A DNA stretch of 62,515 nucleotides from Sphingosinicella sp. YJ22 (lineage in GTDB: Bacteria > Pseudomonadota > Alphaproteobacteria > Sphingomonadales > Sphingomonadaceae), in NCBI RefSeq assembly GCF_011320075.1, contig NZ_JAANPA010000014.1, positions 1-62,515 of the forward strand, in the 5' to 3' direction. Positions within the stretch are counted from its first letter, which is position 1. Each line of letters starts with the position of its first letter. Made by a program: the position numbers and the translations under genes. Of this stretch, positions 26,522 through 35,824 are shown piece after piece. A model generated the notes under the pieces. It did not search any database and was not told the origin of the DNA. It saw only the letters and a program-made list of their open reading frames with translations.

Positions 26522-27735
26522 GCCGCTTCCCGCTTGGCGGCGGCCGGGAAGATGAGACCGTCGAGGGGGGCAAGCCGTGCGTCCCAACCGTAGCGGGCGA
26601 CGACCAGCCGGCGGCCCGCCGCGCCGAGCGAGGCGGCGCGGTCGGGCGACGCGAGCAGACCTTCGATCTCGCGGGCCATCGCCTCCGCGCCGTCGGCGAC
26701 GATGAGGTCGCGGCCCGGCTCGGCCTCGATTCCTTCGAAGGCAGCCGGAGTGGCGACGACCGGGCGCGCCATCGCCATCGCTTCAAGGACCTTGTTCTGG
26801 ATTCCTCGGGCGATGCGCAGTGGCGCGACGACGACATCCGCGGCGGCGAGCCAGGAGCGCATGTCGCGCACCGCGCCCGTCACGGTGATGCGATCGCCGC
26901 CGAGCGCCTTCACCTCCGACGTGGCACTGCGGCCGGCGATGACGAAGCGGGCCTCCGGCAGGCGCGGCAGGACCTCGGCGGCGAACCAGCGGACCGCGTC
27001 GACATTGGGGCGATAGTCCATCTGGCCGGTGAACAGCAGGACGGGCTCCTCCCCACGCTCGCCCGCGGTCAGCCGCGGGAAAGCGGCGGCGGGGTCGAAG
27101 CGGACGGAATCGATGCCGTTGGCGAGAGCATGGACGTTGGCGGCACCGGCGCGGCCGCGAAACAGCGCGGCCTCGGCTTCGCTGACGAACAGGCTCGCGT
27201 CGGCGCGGGCGGCGACCTCGCGCTCGAACGCGAACAGGCGTTCGGCCTCGCGGGCATGGACTCGGGACAGCAGGCCGCCCGCCTTCGCATAGGCCTCGAA
27301 CTTGGCCGAATCCATGTCGACGAAGTCCATGATGAAGCGCTGGCGGGCGTTGGCCGGAACGAATTGCGCCATCTGGCCGGAGAAGGCGTAGATCGCGGCG
27401 ACCCGCGGGTCGGCCAGCCGCGCCGCGACGAACGCCCGCATCCGGGCCGAATCGAACAGGGTCAGCGACACCGGCTTGCCGGTCGCGAACGCTCGCGCGG
27501 CGGCCATCGCCCTGCCGGTGCGCCGAACCTCGACATGGATCTCGCCGAGCCGGTCGCCGAGCGCTCGGCGCAGGCCGTCGATGTGAGCGGCGTCTGCTGC
27601 GTCGTCGGCGAAACAGGCGAGATGGACCCGGGCGAGCCCCGACAGATGCTTCAGCACGTGCCACGAGCGGATCTTGTCGCCCCGGTCCGGCGGGAACGGG
27701 ATTCGGTGGGCGAGGAAAAGGATCTCGCCCGTCAC
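26518..27735 (-). CDS. XrtA-associated sugar transferase (GT4 family)
   Basis: 405 residues from GTG 27735, inside the end of the FemAB-like gene. GT-B glycosyltransferase with N-terminal IPFPPDRGDKIRSWHVLKHL and C-terminal nucleotide-sugar site (LLFTGQMDYRPNVDAVRWF, GIQNKVLEAMAMARPVVAT, AFEGIEAEPGRDLIVAD). Corresponds to the PEP-CTERM/EpsH1-linked sugar transferase family. ATGA overlap with the exosortase start. Confidence 0.94.
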   Translation of the reverse strand: MTGEILFLAHRIPFPPDRGDKIRSWHVLKHLSGLARVHLACFADDAADAAHIDGLRRALGDRLGEIHVEVRRTGRAMAAARAFATGKPVSLTLFDSARMRAFVAARLADPRVAAIYAFSGQMAQFVPANARQRFIMDFVDMDSAKFEAYAKAGGLLSRVHAREAERLFAFEREVAARADASLFVSEAEAALFRGRAGAANVHALANGIDSVRFDPAAAFPRLTAGERGEEPVLLFTGQMDYRPNVDAVRWFAAEVLPRLPEARFVIAGRSATSEVKALGGDRITVTGAVRDMRSWLAAADVVVAPLRIARGIQNKVLEAMAMARPVVATPAAFEGIEAEPGRDLIVADGAEAMAREIEGLLASPDRAASLGAAGRRLVVARYGWDARLAPLDGLIFPAAAKREAA

Positions 27736-28778
27736 GCCAGCCCCCGCGCGATCGGCGGTCCGATCAGGTTGGCCGCCCACAGCGGCAGGCGCTTCCACGC
27801 GGCGACCTTGCGGGCGTAGCGCGGATCGAGCGGGTTGGTGTCGCGCGCCTCGCCCCAGCTGGCATAGGTCAGCGGGGTCGGGTCGAAGCCCCAATTCTTC
27901 TTGAACGCATAAGCGCCGGTGCCGAGCTTCGAGCGGCCGAAGTCGAAGCGGGTGCAGCCGCGCGCGGCGGCGTGCTTCATCAGCTCGAAATAGAGGAGCT
28001 CGTTGGCCCGGGCCGAGCGGGCGGCGAACGTGCCGCCGCCCCAATAGGGATAGACCGTCCCGTTCATGTAGAGGCTGAGCACCGCCGACAGCGGCTTTCC
28101 GCCGCTACGCACCACCAGGATATCGGCATCCTCCCCGAACGCGTCGAGCATCGCTTCGAACAGGCGACGCGGAAAGACCGGCGTACCGAGATTGTGGACG
28201 CTCTCGGCGTAGACCCGATAATGGTCGGTAAGGTCGGCATCGATCGCGACCGAGAGGTCGTTGCCGAAAGCTCGGCGCACTTCGGCGCGCTGCTTGCGCG
28301 GAATCGACGACAGGATCGCCGAATCATCCTGAGGCAGCGACCGGGCGAAGTCGGCATAGACACCCTGATGTCGGTGCCAGCCGTGTGGGAGTGTACCCCC
28401 GCGAAGCTCGATACCGGCGCAGCCGTTCTCCTCGGCCAGCGCCCGCGCAGCCTCGGCGAGCGCCGCCTCGGCCTCGGCGCCAAGCGCGAGGATGCCGCCG
28501 CCGACGCCGAAGCCGACCGACACCAGGGCCCTGCCGAACAGCAAGGAGCGGACTTCGGTGAGCGGCAGCACGCCGACGAGCGCCGGCCCCTGTTCGGCGA
28601 CCAGATAGTGGGAAGCATGGCCGGCACCCGCGGTGACGGCGCGGCTCCACTGCGGCAGATGGAACGGCGTGCCGCCGCCATGGCCGCGCACGAACGCCTC
28701 GACCCGATCGGCGACGATCGAATCGCCGAGATCCACCGAGCGGACGGCGACCCGGGCGATATGGGCGGGCGCGTTCAT
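27732..28778 (-). CDS. XrtA-associated FemAB-like GNAT protein
   Basis: 348 residues from ATG 28778, overlapping the deacetylase stop (ATGA). Two GNAT-like halves: residues ~10-160 and ~165-330, the latter with PRKQRAEVRRAFGNDLSV and GCTRFDFGRSKLGTGAYAFKKNWGF, typical of FemAB-type aminoacyl/acyl transferases. Belongs to the PEP-CTERM system FemAB-related family. It probably N-acylates an amino sugar or a peptide group of the polymer. Confidence 0.92.
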   Translation of the reverse strand: MNAPAHIARVAVRSVDLGDSIVADRVEAFVRGHGGGTPFHLPQWSRAVTAGAGHASHYLVAEQGPALVGVLPLTEVRSLLFGRALVSVGFGVGGGILALGAEAEAALAEAARALAEENGCAGIELRGGTLPHGWHRHQGVYADFARSLPQDDSAILSSIPRKQRAEVRRAFGNDLSVAIDADLTDHYRVYAESVHNLGTPVFPRRLFEAMLDAFGEDADILVVRSGGKPLSAVLSLYMNGTVYPYWGGGTFAARSARANELLYFELMKHAAARGCTRFDFGRSKLGTGAYAFKKNWGFDPTPLTYASWGEARDTNPLDPRYARKVAAWKRLPLWAANLIGPPIARGLA

Positions 28779-29620
28779 AACAGCCGAGCACGCTCGCGCT
28801 CGACCACCTGGTCGGTGCGGCCCCACGGGAAGGCGCCCAGCAATTTGAGGAGCTTGGGCTCCATCCTGGACAGGTTGGTGTAATGGCGAAGGCGCGACTT
28901 CAATGGCGCGCCGGCGACCCGCGGCTGGCCGGGATCGATCTCCCACGGGTGGAAATAGAAGATCGCCGGGCGGGCATCGCGGCGGTTCACGCGGTCGATC
29001 GCCCAGCGCGAGAATCCGTAGGGCAGCAGGCGAAAGAAGCCGCCTCCCCCCGCGGCCGCGCGACGTCCGGCGAGCTCGACCGTGGTGACCGGAAGCTCGA
29101 TGAGATCGCTGCCGGCGAGCGGACGGAAGGCGAAGCGGGGCGCCGCGCGCCAGCCATAATGGTCGTGCGCGATCGGCGCGATGCTGGAGGAATAAGCATA
29201 GCCCTCCTCCGCCAGCACCGGGTGCGCCCAGGGCGTGCGCTGGTCGATCGAGAAACTGGGGGCGCGGTAGCCGGTCACGGCGACGCCGGCGGCCTGCTCG
29301 ATGGCGGCGCGGGCGCGGTGGAGATCGGCGCGGAAAGCGGCGGCGTCCATGGTGAAGACGCGCTGGTGGTCCCAGCCGTGGCTGGCGACCTCATGGCCTT
29401 CGTCGGCGATCCGGCGGATCAGGGCGGGGAAACGCTCGGCGACCCAGCCCAGGGTGAAGAACGTCGCCTTGACCTGCGCCTTGTCGAACAGCGCCAGAAC
29501 CGCATCGGCATTGCGCTCGACCCGGACCGGAAGGCGGTCCCAGTCGGCGCGGTCGATCACGCCCTCGAAGGCGCCGACCTGGAACCAGTCCTCGACGTCG
29601 ACCGAGAGAGCGTTGAGCAT
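28775..29620 (-). CDS. XrtA-associated polysaccharide deacetylase
   Basis: 281 residues from ATG 29620, chosen because GGAG lies 7-10 nt upstream; ATG 29632 is possible. NodB-type carbohydrate esterase 4: catalytic Asp in LSVDVEDWFQV, metal His in SHGWDHQRVF, then GYRAPSFSI and the C-terminal FYFHPWEIDPGQPR. It would N-deacetylate hexosamines of the exopolysaccharide. Confidence 0.94.
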   Translation of the reverse strand: MLNALSVDVEDWFQVGAFEGVIDRADWDRLPVRVERNADAVLALFDKAQVKATFFTLGWVAERFPALIRRIADEGHEVASHGWDHQRVFTMDAAAFRADLHRARAAIEQAAGVAVTGYRAPSFSIDQRTPWAHPVLAEEGYAYSSSIAPIAHDHYGWRAAPRFAFRPLAGSDLIELPVTTVELAGRRAAAGGGGFFRLLPYGFSRWAIDRVNRRDARPAIFYFHPWEIDPGQPRVAGAPLKSRLRHYTNLSRMEPKLLKLLGAFPWGRTDQVVERERARLL

Positions 29621-29642
29621 CCGCGGCTCCATGGCCGCACCA

Positions 29643-30731
29643 TCAGACAGCGTGGAAGCGCCGGTCGGCCGGGCGCTGGGGGACTCGGTCCTGCTCGGCC
29701 CAGTCGACGAGCAGCGCCAGGACCCGGCGGATCGCCGCATCCTGCTCGTCGAGCCGCGCCTCGAGCGCCGCGATCCGCGCCTCGGCGGCCGCGGACGCGC
29801 CCGCCGCCGGCTGGACCGACTGCACGGGCTGCACCGCCTGGACAGGCTCGGCCGGCTCGGGCTCGGCAATGCGCGCGGCGGCGCGCAGCGGCAGGACCTG
29901 CGCCTTCTCCTCGACCGGCGCGGCGTCGCCCTCGAGCTCGGCCGAGACCGAGTCGAGCGCGGCTGCGTCGATCCGATCGAGCCGCTCGACGGCGCCGTGG
30001 AGAAGCAGGCGGCCGAGCAGCTGGTTGAGGCGGCGCGGAATGCCCCCGCTCGACCGGTACAGCCCGTCGAACAGGTCGGGCGCGAATTCCGGGCGACCGC
30101 TCCAGCCGGCGACGGTCATTCGGTGACGCACATAAGCCTCGATCTCATCGGGGCCCATCGGGTCGAGATGGTGGCTGGCGATGACCCGCTGGCGCAGCTG
30201 CTCGAGGCCGGGCGCAGCGAGGCGCTCGCGGAACTCGGGCTGGGCGAGAAGCACGGTCTGGAGGAGGGCGCGGCCGCCGAGCTGGAAGTTGGACAGCATG
30301 CGCAGCTCCTCCAATGAGGAGGTCGGCAGGTTCTGCGCTTCGTCGACGACGATCAGGGTGCGCTTGCCGGCGCGATATTCCTCCTCGAGGCGCTGCTCGA
30401 CCCGCTCGATCAGGCCGGCCTTGGACGCGCCCTCGGCGGGAAGGCCGAGGCCCTGCGCGACGAGGCGGAGCATGTCGTCGCCCTCGACCTGGGTCGAGAC
30501 GATGTGGATGGCGTTGAGGCGGGCGCGGTCGATCCGCGCCATCAGATGGGCGACCAGGGTCGACTTGCCGGCGCCGATCTCCCCGGTGATGGCGATGAAG
30601 CCCTCGCCCTGGGCAAGGCCGTAGCCGAGATAGGCCATCGCCTTGCGGTGGGTGCGGCTCTCGAACCAGAAGCGCGCGTCGGGCGTCAGCTGGAAGGGAG
30701 GTCCCGAGAGGCCATAATGGTCGGTGTACAT
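29643..30731 (-). CDS. XrtA-associated ATPase (GspA/ExeA-like AAA)
   Basis: 362 residues starting MYTDHYGLSGPPFQLTPDARF, the signature of the PEP-CTERM-linked ATPase related to ExeA. Walker A GEIGAGKST (50-58) and Walker B TLIVVDEAQNL, then a winged-helix lid ending ~residue 265, a Pro/Val-rich linker of QPVQ-type repeats and a C-terminal coiled coil (~315-350). Its role in the exosortase locus is not established; it may act as an assembly or export ATPase. Confidence 0.93.
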   Translation of the reverse strand: MYTDHYGLSGPPFQLTPDARFWFESRTHRKAMAYLGYGLAQGEGFIAITGEIGAGKSTLVAHLMARIDRARLNAIHIVSTQVEGDDMLRLVAQGLGLPAEGASKAGLIERVEQRLEEEYRAGKRTLIVVDEAQNLPTSSLEELRMLSNFQLGGRALLQTVLLAQPEFRERLAAPGLEQLRQRVIASHHLDPMGPDEIEAYVRHRMTVAGWSGRPEFAPDLFDGLYRSSGGIPRRLNQLLGRLLLHGAVERLDRIDAAALDSVSAELEGDAAPVEEKAQVLPLRAAARIAEPEPAEPVQAVQPVQSVQPAAGASAAAEARIAALEARLDEQDAAIRRVLALLVDWAEQDRVPQRPADRRFHAV

Positions 30732-30742
30732 TCGCCTACCCT

Positions 30743-32527
30743 TCAGAACACGTAACGGACGCCGACGAGACCGTCGGCGATGAGGCTGTCGTCGCCGCGC
30801 AGCGTCGAATAGTTGATGCCCAGGCTCAGCAGCAGCTGCAGGCGGTTGGACAGGAAGGAGCGGCTCAGCCCGAACGAGGTGCCGGTGCTGAAGCCGTCGC
30901 CGAAGCCGCCAAGGCCGCCGAGACCCAGGCCGAAGTCGAGATCGTTGTCGTAGAAGCTCAAGAACGGATTGAGCGTGAGCGTGACGTCGCGGGTCAGGCG
31001 GCGGCTCACATGGAGGAAGGCGGTGAGATCCTCGTCCTCGCGCGCGAACACGCTGGCGAACAGAGGATCATCGGGAAGATAGAAGCTGCGGTGCGTGTAG
31101 GAGACGCCGGCGCCGATATTCCACAGCCGGCCAGTGCTGGTGAAGACGAGGCTGCCGCCGCGGGCGCGGAAGGCGATGCTGCTGATCGACTGGAGCGAGC
31201 TGGCGAGGCAGGTGCCCTGCCCGGGCTCCTCGCCGAATACACAGTCACCGAAGCGGCGCTCGCGCAGAGGATCAGGCGCAATGTTAAAGGCCGCGGGCAA
31301 ACGCCTCAGACCGCTGATGATTCCCTGACCGAAGCTGGTATCGTGGTCGAACACCATCGCGGAGATGCCCGAGCGGCGGCCGACCTGCACGGTGGCGCTG
31401 CCCATGACCAGCGTGTCGCCATCGTCGTCCTGGCCGGCGCGCAGCTGGACCTCGGCGCGCGGCGTGGGCCGCCAGATGAAGCCTGCGTCCCAATAGACGC
31501 CGTCGGTGTCGAGCGTGGTCAGGCGCGGTGCGGCCGGGTTGGGGATGAGCCGGCCATTGGCGTCGCGAAGCGGAACGCCACCCGGGCCGCGCTGGACGTC
31601 TTGCTGGCTGACCTCGGTCTGCGAATAGCCGACGCCGCCGGTGACGGCGAAGGTCGGGCTGAGCGGGACTACGACGTCGCCACGGACGAAGCGACCCTCG
31701 AAGCGGTTGTCGAGCGCACCCGAATCCTCGCGGACATAGCCGGCGCTGGCGGTCACGCCGATCGGCAGCGGCCCGCCCGGCGCGATTCCGACGCTGGCGC
31801 TGGCGACATGGACGGTGGAGTCGAAATCGTCGGTCGGCGCCGCGGCGCCGGCGAGGCTGTCGTCGTCGACATGGACATAGCCGAGCCGATAGGCGGCGTT
31901 GATCGTCACCGGGCCGGCGCGGGTCGTCAGGGTCGGGCCGGCATAGGCGCTGTAGATTTCGGTGCCGGCCTCGCGGTCGCTGACTCCGGCGGCGCGGCCG
32001 GTGCCGCCGGTGCGCGCGGCAAGACCGCCGGCGTCGACGCTGACGCGGCCGGGAACCAGCTCGGCATGGACCTGGGCGATGCCGCTATGGACGTCCTCGT
32101 CGGGAAGATCCTCGGTCCAGCCGAGGCGGCGCTCGTAGCGATAGGCGCCGCTGGCGGTGACCCGGCGGGTGCGGACCTGGCCTTCGACTCCGGCGGCGAC
32201 GGCGGTGTAGGTGACGACGTCGTCGCCTGGACCGTTGCCGGCGAGCTCGACGGAGACGCCCTGGTTGAGTTCGACATAGGCGCCAACGTCGACGCGCAGG
32301 CGGGGCCGCGGCGCATCGGGCGCCGGAGCGAAGGCCGGTTCCTGCACCGGGATCGCGCCTTCCGGCACGACTCCCGGACCGGCGGCTGCGAGCGGCAGGG
32401 GCGGCGCCTCGGCCGGTTCGACGAAGTCGACGGGCGGCGGCTCATAGCTGACGCCGGCCTGGCCAAAAGCCGACGATGCTCCAAGAAGCGCAGCGGCGGC
32501 AAAAAAGGTTTTGAGGATCAACCGCAT
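30743..32527 (-). CDS. XrtA-locus outer-membrane beta-barrel protein
   Basis: 594 residues with a signal peptide (cleavage after SSAFGQA, ~residue 23) and a barrel-like series of amphipathic strands ending in GLVGVRYVF, a C-terminal Phe typical of outer-membrane proteins. It matches the uncharacterised PEP-CTERM-system-associated barrel family. It is the likely outer-membrane conduit or anchor of the system. Its ATG overlaps the autokinase stop (TGATG). Confidence 0.9.
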   Translation of the reverse strand: MRLILKTFFAAAALLGASSAFGQAGVSYEPPPVDFVEPAEAPPLPLAAAGPGVVPEGAIPVQEPAFAPAPDAPRPRLRVDVGAYVELNQGVSVELAGNGPGDDVVTYTAVAAGVEGQVRTRRVTASGAYRYERRLGWTEDLPDEDVHSGIAQVHAELVPGRVSVDAGGLAARTGGTGRAAGVSDREAGTEIYSAYAGPTLTTRAGPVTINAAYRLGYVHVDDDSLAGAAAPTDDFDSTVHVASASVGIAPGGPLPIGVTASAGYVREDSGALDNRFEGRFVRGDVVVPLSPTFAVTGGVGYSQTEVSQQDVQRGPGGVPLRDANGRLIPNPAAPRLTTLDTDGVYWDAGFIWRPTPRAEVQLRAGQDDDGDTLVMGSATVQVGRRSGISAMVFDHDTSFGQGIISGLRRLPAAFNIAPDPLRERRFGDCVFGEEPGQGTCLASSLQSISSIAFRARGGSLVFTSTGRLWNIGAGVSYTHRSFYLPDDPLFASVFAREDEDLTAFLHVSRRLTRDVTLTLNPFLSFYDNDLDFGLGLGGLGGFGDGFSTGTSFGLSRSFLSNRLQLLLSLGINYSTLRGDDSLIADGLVGVRYVF

Positions 32528-33435
32528 CAGCGACTTTCCTCATATTGGCCGAAACGGCGACCGCCGGTCGAGAGCGACGCGCTGTTCAGCACCAGCGACA
32601 GTCGCGCGGGGCCACCGAGCATGCCGACCGTTTCCTTGAGGTCGGCTTCACTGGTGGTGTCGGCGCGGACGACGACGAGGGTCTGGCCGGCATGGCCGGC
32701 GAGAACCGACGCGGTGGACGCGGCAAGCGCCGGCGGCGAATCGATCAGGATGATGCGCTGCGGATCGGCCGCGAGCAGGCGCTCGAGCACCTCCTCCGTG
32801 CGCGCCGAGGCGAGCAGCTCCGGAACGTTGCGCTCGCGGCGGCCGGCGGGAAGGATCGACAGGCCGTCGATGTCGGTGTCGATGACGAGGCTCTCGGGAT
32901 CGACGTCGCGGTCGGCGAGCGCGTCGACCAGGCCGGCGTCGGGGTCGATGCCGAGGCGGCCGGCAATCTCCGGCTGCGATGTGTCGCCGTCGATGAGCAG
33001 GACGGCGCGCTCGTGCTCGCCGGCGATCGACAAAGCGAGGTTGAGCGCGAGGAAGGTCTTCCCCTCCCCCGGCTGACCCGACGCGATCAGGGCGACGCGG
33101 GCGCGCGGATCGCGCTCGGCGCGGTCGTCGATGGCCTTGATGAGGCGGCGCTTGATGATCCGGGTCTCTTCGGCGAGCGCCGAGGACGATGCGTCGGGGA
33201 GCAAATAGCCGCCCGCTTCCAGAGCGGCGAGGTCGATCTCCGCGCTCCGGCGGGTAACGGTGCGGGCGGGCCGCGGCGCGGCTTTCGTCTGCCGGACGGC
33301 AGGCTGAACCGGTTCGACCGGCTCGGGGCGCGGTTCGGCCGGCGGCGCCTCGTGCGGCAGCGGGTCGACCCGAAGGCCGGATTCGAAATCGTAGATCTCG
33401 GCGGCGCGCTCGAACAGGGAGGGGCGTGCGGTCAT
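32527..33435 (-). CDS. XrtA-associated tyrosine autokinase (BY-kinase)
   Basis: 302 residues. Pro/Glu-rich N-terminus (1-60), then the Walker A GQPGEGKT (120-127), Walker A' LLIDGD and Walker B ILIDSPP of bacterial tyrosine kinases. The usual C-terminal tyrosine cluster is reduced to one Tyr (GQYEESR), so the autophosphorylation-driven cycle may be simplified. It should act with the chain-length protein 10 bp upstream to control polymer length. Confidence 0.93.
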   Translation of the reverse strand: MTARPSLFERAAEIYDFESGLRVDPLPHEAPPAEPRPEPVEPVQPAVRQTKAAPRPARTVTRRSAEIDLAALEAGGYLLPDASSSALAEETRIIKRRLIKAIDDRAERDPRARVALIASGQPGEGKTFLALNLALSIAGEHERAVLLIDGDTSQPEIAGRLGIDPDAGLVDALADRDVDPESLVIDTDIDGLSILPAGRRERNVPELLASARTEEVLERLLAADPQRIILIDSPPALAASTASVLAGHAGQTLVVVRADTTSEADLKETVGMLGGPARLSLVLNSASLSTGGRRFGQYEESR

Positions 33436-33445
33436 TTCTCGTTCC

Positions 33446-34990
33446 TCACGCCACCGGCCCGCGCTGAAGCATCTCGGCCGCCATCAGCAGGGCGTAGCTG
33501 GCAGCCAAGGCGCCGCCGCTTCCGGCGAGCCAGACCAGGCGCTGGCGGCGGCGGGTGCGCTCGGCCCGGCCGACCACCTCGCCGACCGCGCCCAGCACCG
33601 GCAGGCCCGTCACCGCGGCGAGGCGGGTGGCGGTCGGGAAGGTCGTCTGGAGCTGGCCCTTGAGGAAGGCGGCGGCGATTCCGGCACCGACCGCGAGGAC
33701 CAGCACGATGGTGAGGAACAGCGGCCGGTTCGGGCTGGTCGGTCCGCTCGGTGCGCGCGGCGCTTCGACGACGCGGACGACCATGGCGCTCGCCTGGGTC
33801 TGCATGTCGGAGCGCAGGCGGAGCTGCTCGCGGTCGGCGAGGAGCCGGTCATATTGCTGGCGAAGCACGTCATAGTCGCGGGTCAGGCGCGCCTGCTCGG
33901 CGGCGGCGCCGGGCTGGGCCGAGTCGCGCTGGCCCAATTGGGCGAGATCGGCCTGGAGCTGGGCGCGGCGGGATTCGGCGGCGGCGAGCTGGGCCTCGCG
34001 CTCCGACATCATCGCGCGCAGCGAGACGTGGCTGGGATTGGGGATTCCGTTGCCGCCGGCCGAGCCGCGGCTGCGCTCCTGAGCCGCCTGCGGGCCGAGG
34101 CGCGCGATCTGCGAGCGAAGCGAGATGACGTCGGGATGCTGCTCGGTGAAGCCGCGACCGAGATACTGGTTGAGCTGGACCTCGAGCCCGGCGACCTGGC
34201 CGCTGGCGGTGCCTCCATAGGCGTTCTCGGCGCCGGGGATCGGCACTGTCGCTGGAGTCGCGGCGAGCTGGCCGCGCATCGCGTTCACGGCGCTCCGGGC
34301 GGCGACGATGGTCTGCTCGAGCTGGGCGAGCTCGGTGCGCGCGGCGGACATTCGGTCGGCGACCGAGCCGGTGCCGGGGAGCATGCCCATATAACGCTGC
34401 TCGAACTCCATGCGGCGCTGCTCGGCCTCCTGAAGCTGCTGCTCGCGGCGGCGCAGTTCCTCGTCGAGGAAGGTCAGCGACTGCTGCGTGCGCTGGGGGT
34501 CGCCGGCGATCTCGCCGCTGGTGAATATCTCGACCAGCTGCTGGGCGATCGCGGCCGAGGTACGGGCATTTTCGGCATTGGACAGGCCAGCGAAGCTCGA
34601 CGTCGCGGTGATCTCGAACAGGCTGTCGGGCTGGGCGACGATGGCGATGCGCTGGCGAAGGCCGGCGACGACCCCGCCGAGCGCCGCGTCGCTGGTGACG
34701 AGCTTGTTGAGATCGGTGCGGCGGACGACGCGGGTCAGATTCTCGTTCGAGGTCAGCGTCTGCTTGAGGCGGAGGATGTCGTTCTGGGGGTTCTGCGACG
34801 CGGCGGCGGCGGTCGGCACCATATTGTCGAAGGCGACGAACAGCTTGGCCTTGGCCTGGTAGCTGTTGGGGATGAGCGCGATCACGACCCAGCCGGAGAA
34901 GGCGACGCACCACGCCACCGCCATGGCAAGCCAGCGGCGCTGCCACACCTGGTGCAGAGCGATCCGGAACTGTTCGTAAAGTCCGTCCAT
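33446..34990 (-). CDS. XrtA-associated chain-length determinant (Wzz/PCP family)
   Basis: 514 residues. N-terminal TM helix (LAMAVAWCVAFSGWVVIALIP) after a short cytoplasmic start, a large periplasmic coiled-coil region (~residues 165-400, EEELRRREQQLQEAEQRRMEFEQRYMG-like heptads), and a second TM helix (LFLTIVLVLAVGAGIAAAFL). Regulates exopolysaccharide chain length together with the autokinase. Confidence 0.93.
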   Translation of the reverse strand: MDGLYEQFRIALHQVWQRRWLAMAVAWCVAFSGWVVIALIPNSYQAKAKLFVAFDNMVPTAAAASQNPQNDILRLKQTLTSNENLTRVVRRTDLNKLVTSDAALGGVVAGLRQRIAIVAQPDSLFEITATSSFAGLSNAENARTSAAIAQQLVEIFTSGEIAGDPQRTQQSLTFLDEELRRREQQLQEAEQRRMEFEQRYMGMLPGTGSVADRMSAARTELAQLEQTIVAARSAVNAMRGQLAATPATVPIPGAENAYGGTASGQVAGLEVQLNQYLGRGFTEQHPDVISLRSQIARLGPQAAQERSRGSAGGNGIPNPSHVSLRAMMSEREAQLAAAESRRAQLQADLAQLGQRDSAQPGAAAEQARLTRDYDVLRQQYDRLLADREQLRLRSDMQTQASAMVVRVVEAPRAPSGPTSPNRPLFLTIVLVLAVGAGIAAAFLKGQLQTTFPTATRLAAVTGLPVLGAVGEVVGRAERTRRRQRLVWLAGSGGALAASYALLMAAEMLQRGPVA

Positions 34991-35028
34991 CCGGGCGGGA
35001 TTCCTTCAACGCGTGAGTGCGGGGCTCC

Positions 35029-35670
35029 TCAGAACATGCTCTCAGGAATGATGATCACGTCGCCCGGCTCGAGCCGGACGTTGGCGCTGACGTCGCCGCG
35101 GCGAAGCAGGCTGGCGATGCGAAGGTCGTACTGGCGCTGATTGCCGGTCTCGCGGTCAGTGCGGACGAGGCGGGCGCGGTCGCCGGCGGCGAATTCGTTG
35201 AGCCCGCCGACCGCGATCATCGCGTCGAGCAGGGTCATGTTGGCGCGGTACGGCAGGGCCGCGGGGCGCGCGGTCGCGCCGACGATTCGGATCTGCTGCG
35301 AGAAGGTGCCGTTGGGACGCTCGACCATCACCGAGACGATCGGGTCCTGGATGTAGCGATTGAGGACCTGGCGGATGTCGTCGGCGAGCTGGGCCGGGGT
35401 CTTGCCGACCGCGACCATGTCGCTGATCAGCGGCGTGGTGATGCGCCCGTCGGGGCGGACCGCGATGCGGGTCGACAGCTCGGGGTTGCGCCAGACGTAG
35501 ATGCTGAGCTCGTCCGAGGCGCCGATCAGATAATTCTCGCCGACCGCGTCGGAGCCTCCGACGAAGCTGGCCGGTGGAAGCACGTTGCCGGTGCGGCCGG
35601 TCGCGCAGCCGCCGAGCGCCGCCGCGGCCAGCACCACCGCGAGAGCGCTTCGGGAGTTGAGAAGCCTCAT
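35029..35670 (-). CDS. XrtA-associated polysaccharide export lipoprotein (Wza family)
   Basis: 213 residues. Signal peptide and lipobox LGGC (Cys ~22). Poly_export domain with YLIGASDELSIYVWRNPELS and PDGRITTPLI, and two SLBB-type repeats (VNRYIQDPIVSVMVERP, LLDAMIAVGGLNEF). Forms the outer-membrane channel for the polymer. First gene of the transport half of the locus; ~155 bp without a gene separate it from the decarboxylase. Confidence 0.95.
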   Translation of the reverse strand: MRLLNSRSALAVVLAAAALGGCATGRTGNVLPPASFVGGSDAVGENYLIGASDELSIYVWRNPELSTRIAVRPDGRITTPLISDMVAVGKTPAQLADDIRQVLNRYIQDPIVSVMVERPNGTFSQQIRIVGATARPAALPYRANMTLLDAMIAVGGLNEFAAGDRARLVRTDRETGNQRQYDLRIASLLRRGDVSANVRLEPGDVIIIPESMF

Positions 35671-35824
35671 GTGAACCCAGTCCCTTGCTTCGAAGCCGCC
35701 GGTGCGCCCCGGAGCGGGACGCGTGCCTTTAAGCTTCCCCTATGGGAGCAAAGGGTAAAATTACGGTTAGGCGCTAGGGGCTTGTCGGCCGCGTCCCGGC
35801 GCGGGACTGGCGGCGGGGCAGCCG

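Noticed and set aside
23013-26837. Single 1274-codon frame read as a fused exosortase-amidotransferase
   Set aside because: The first ~610 codons are an out-of-frame reading of the exosortase gene. The real amidotransferase starts at the MCGIAG codon at 25001, where its Cys2 must be exposed.
35793-35807. Terminator after the PLP decarboxylase
   Set aside because: The GTCCCG/CGGGAC stem is only 6 bp with no T-run, common by chance at this GC content.
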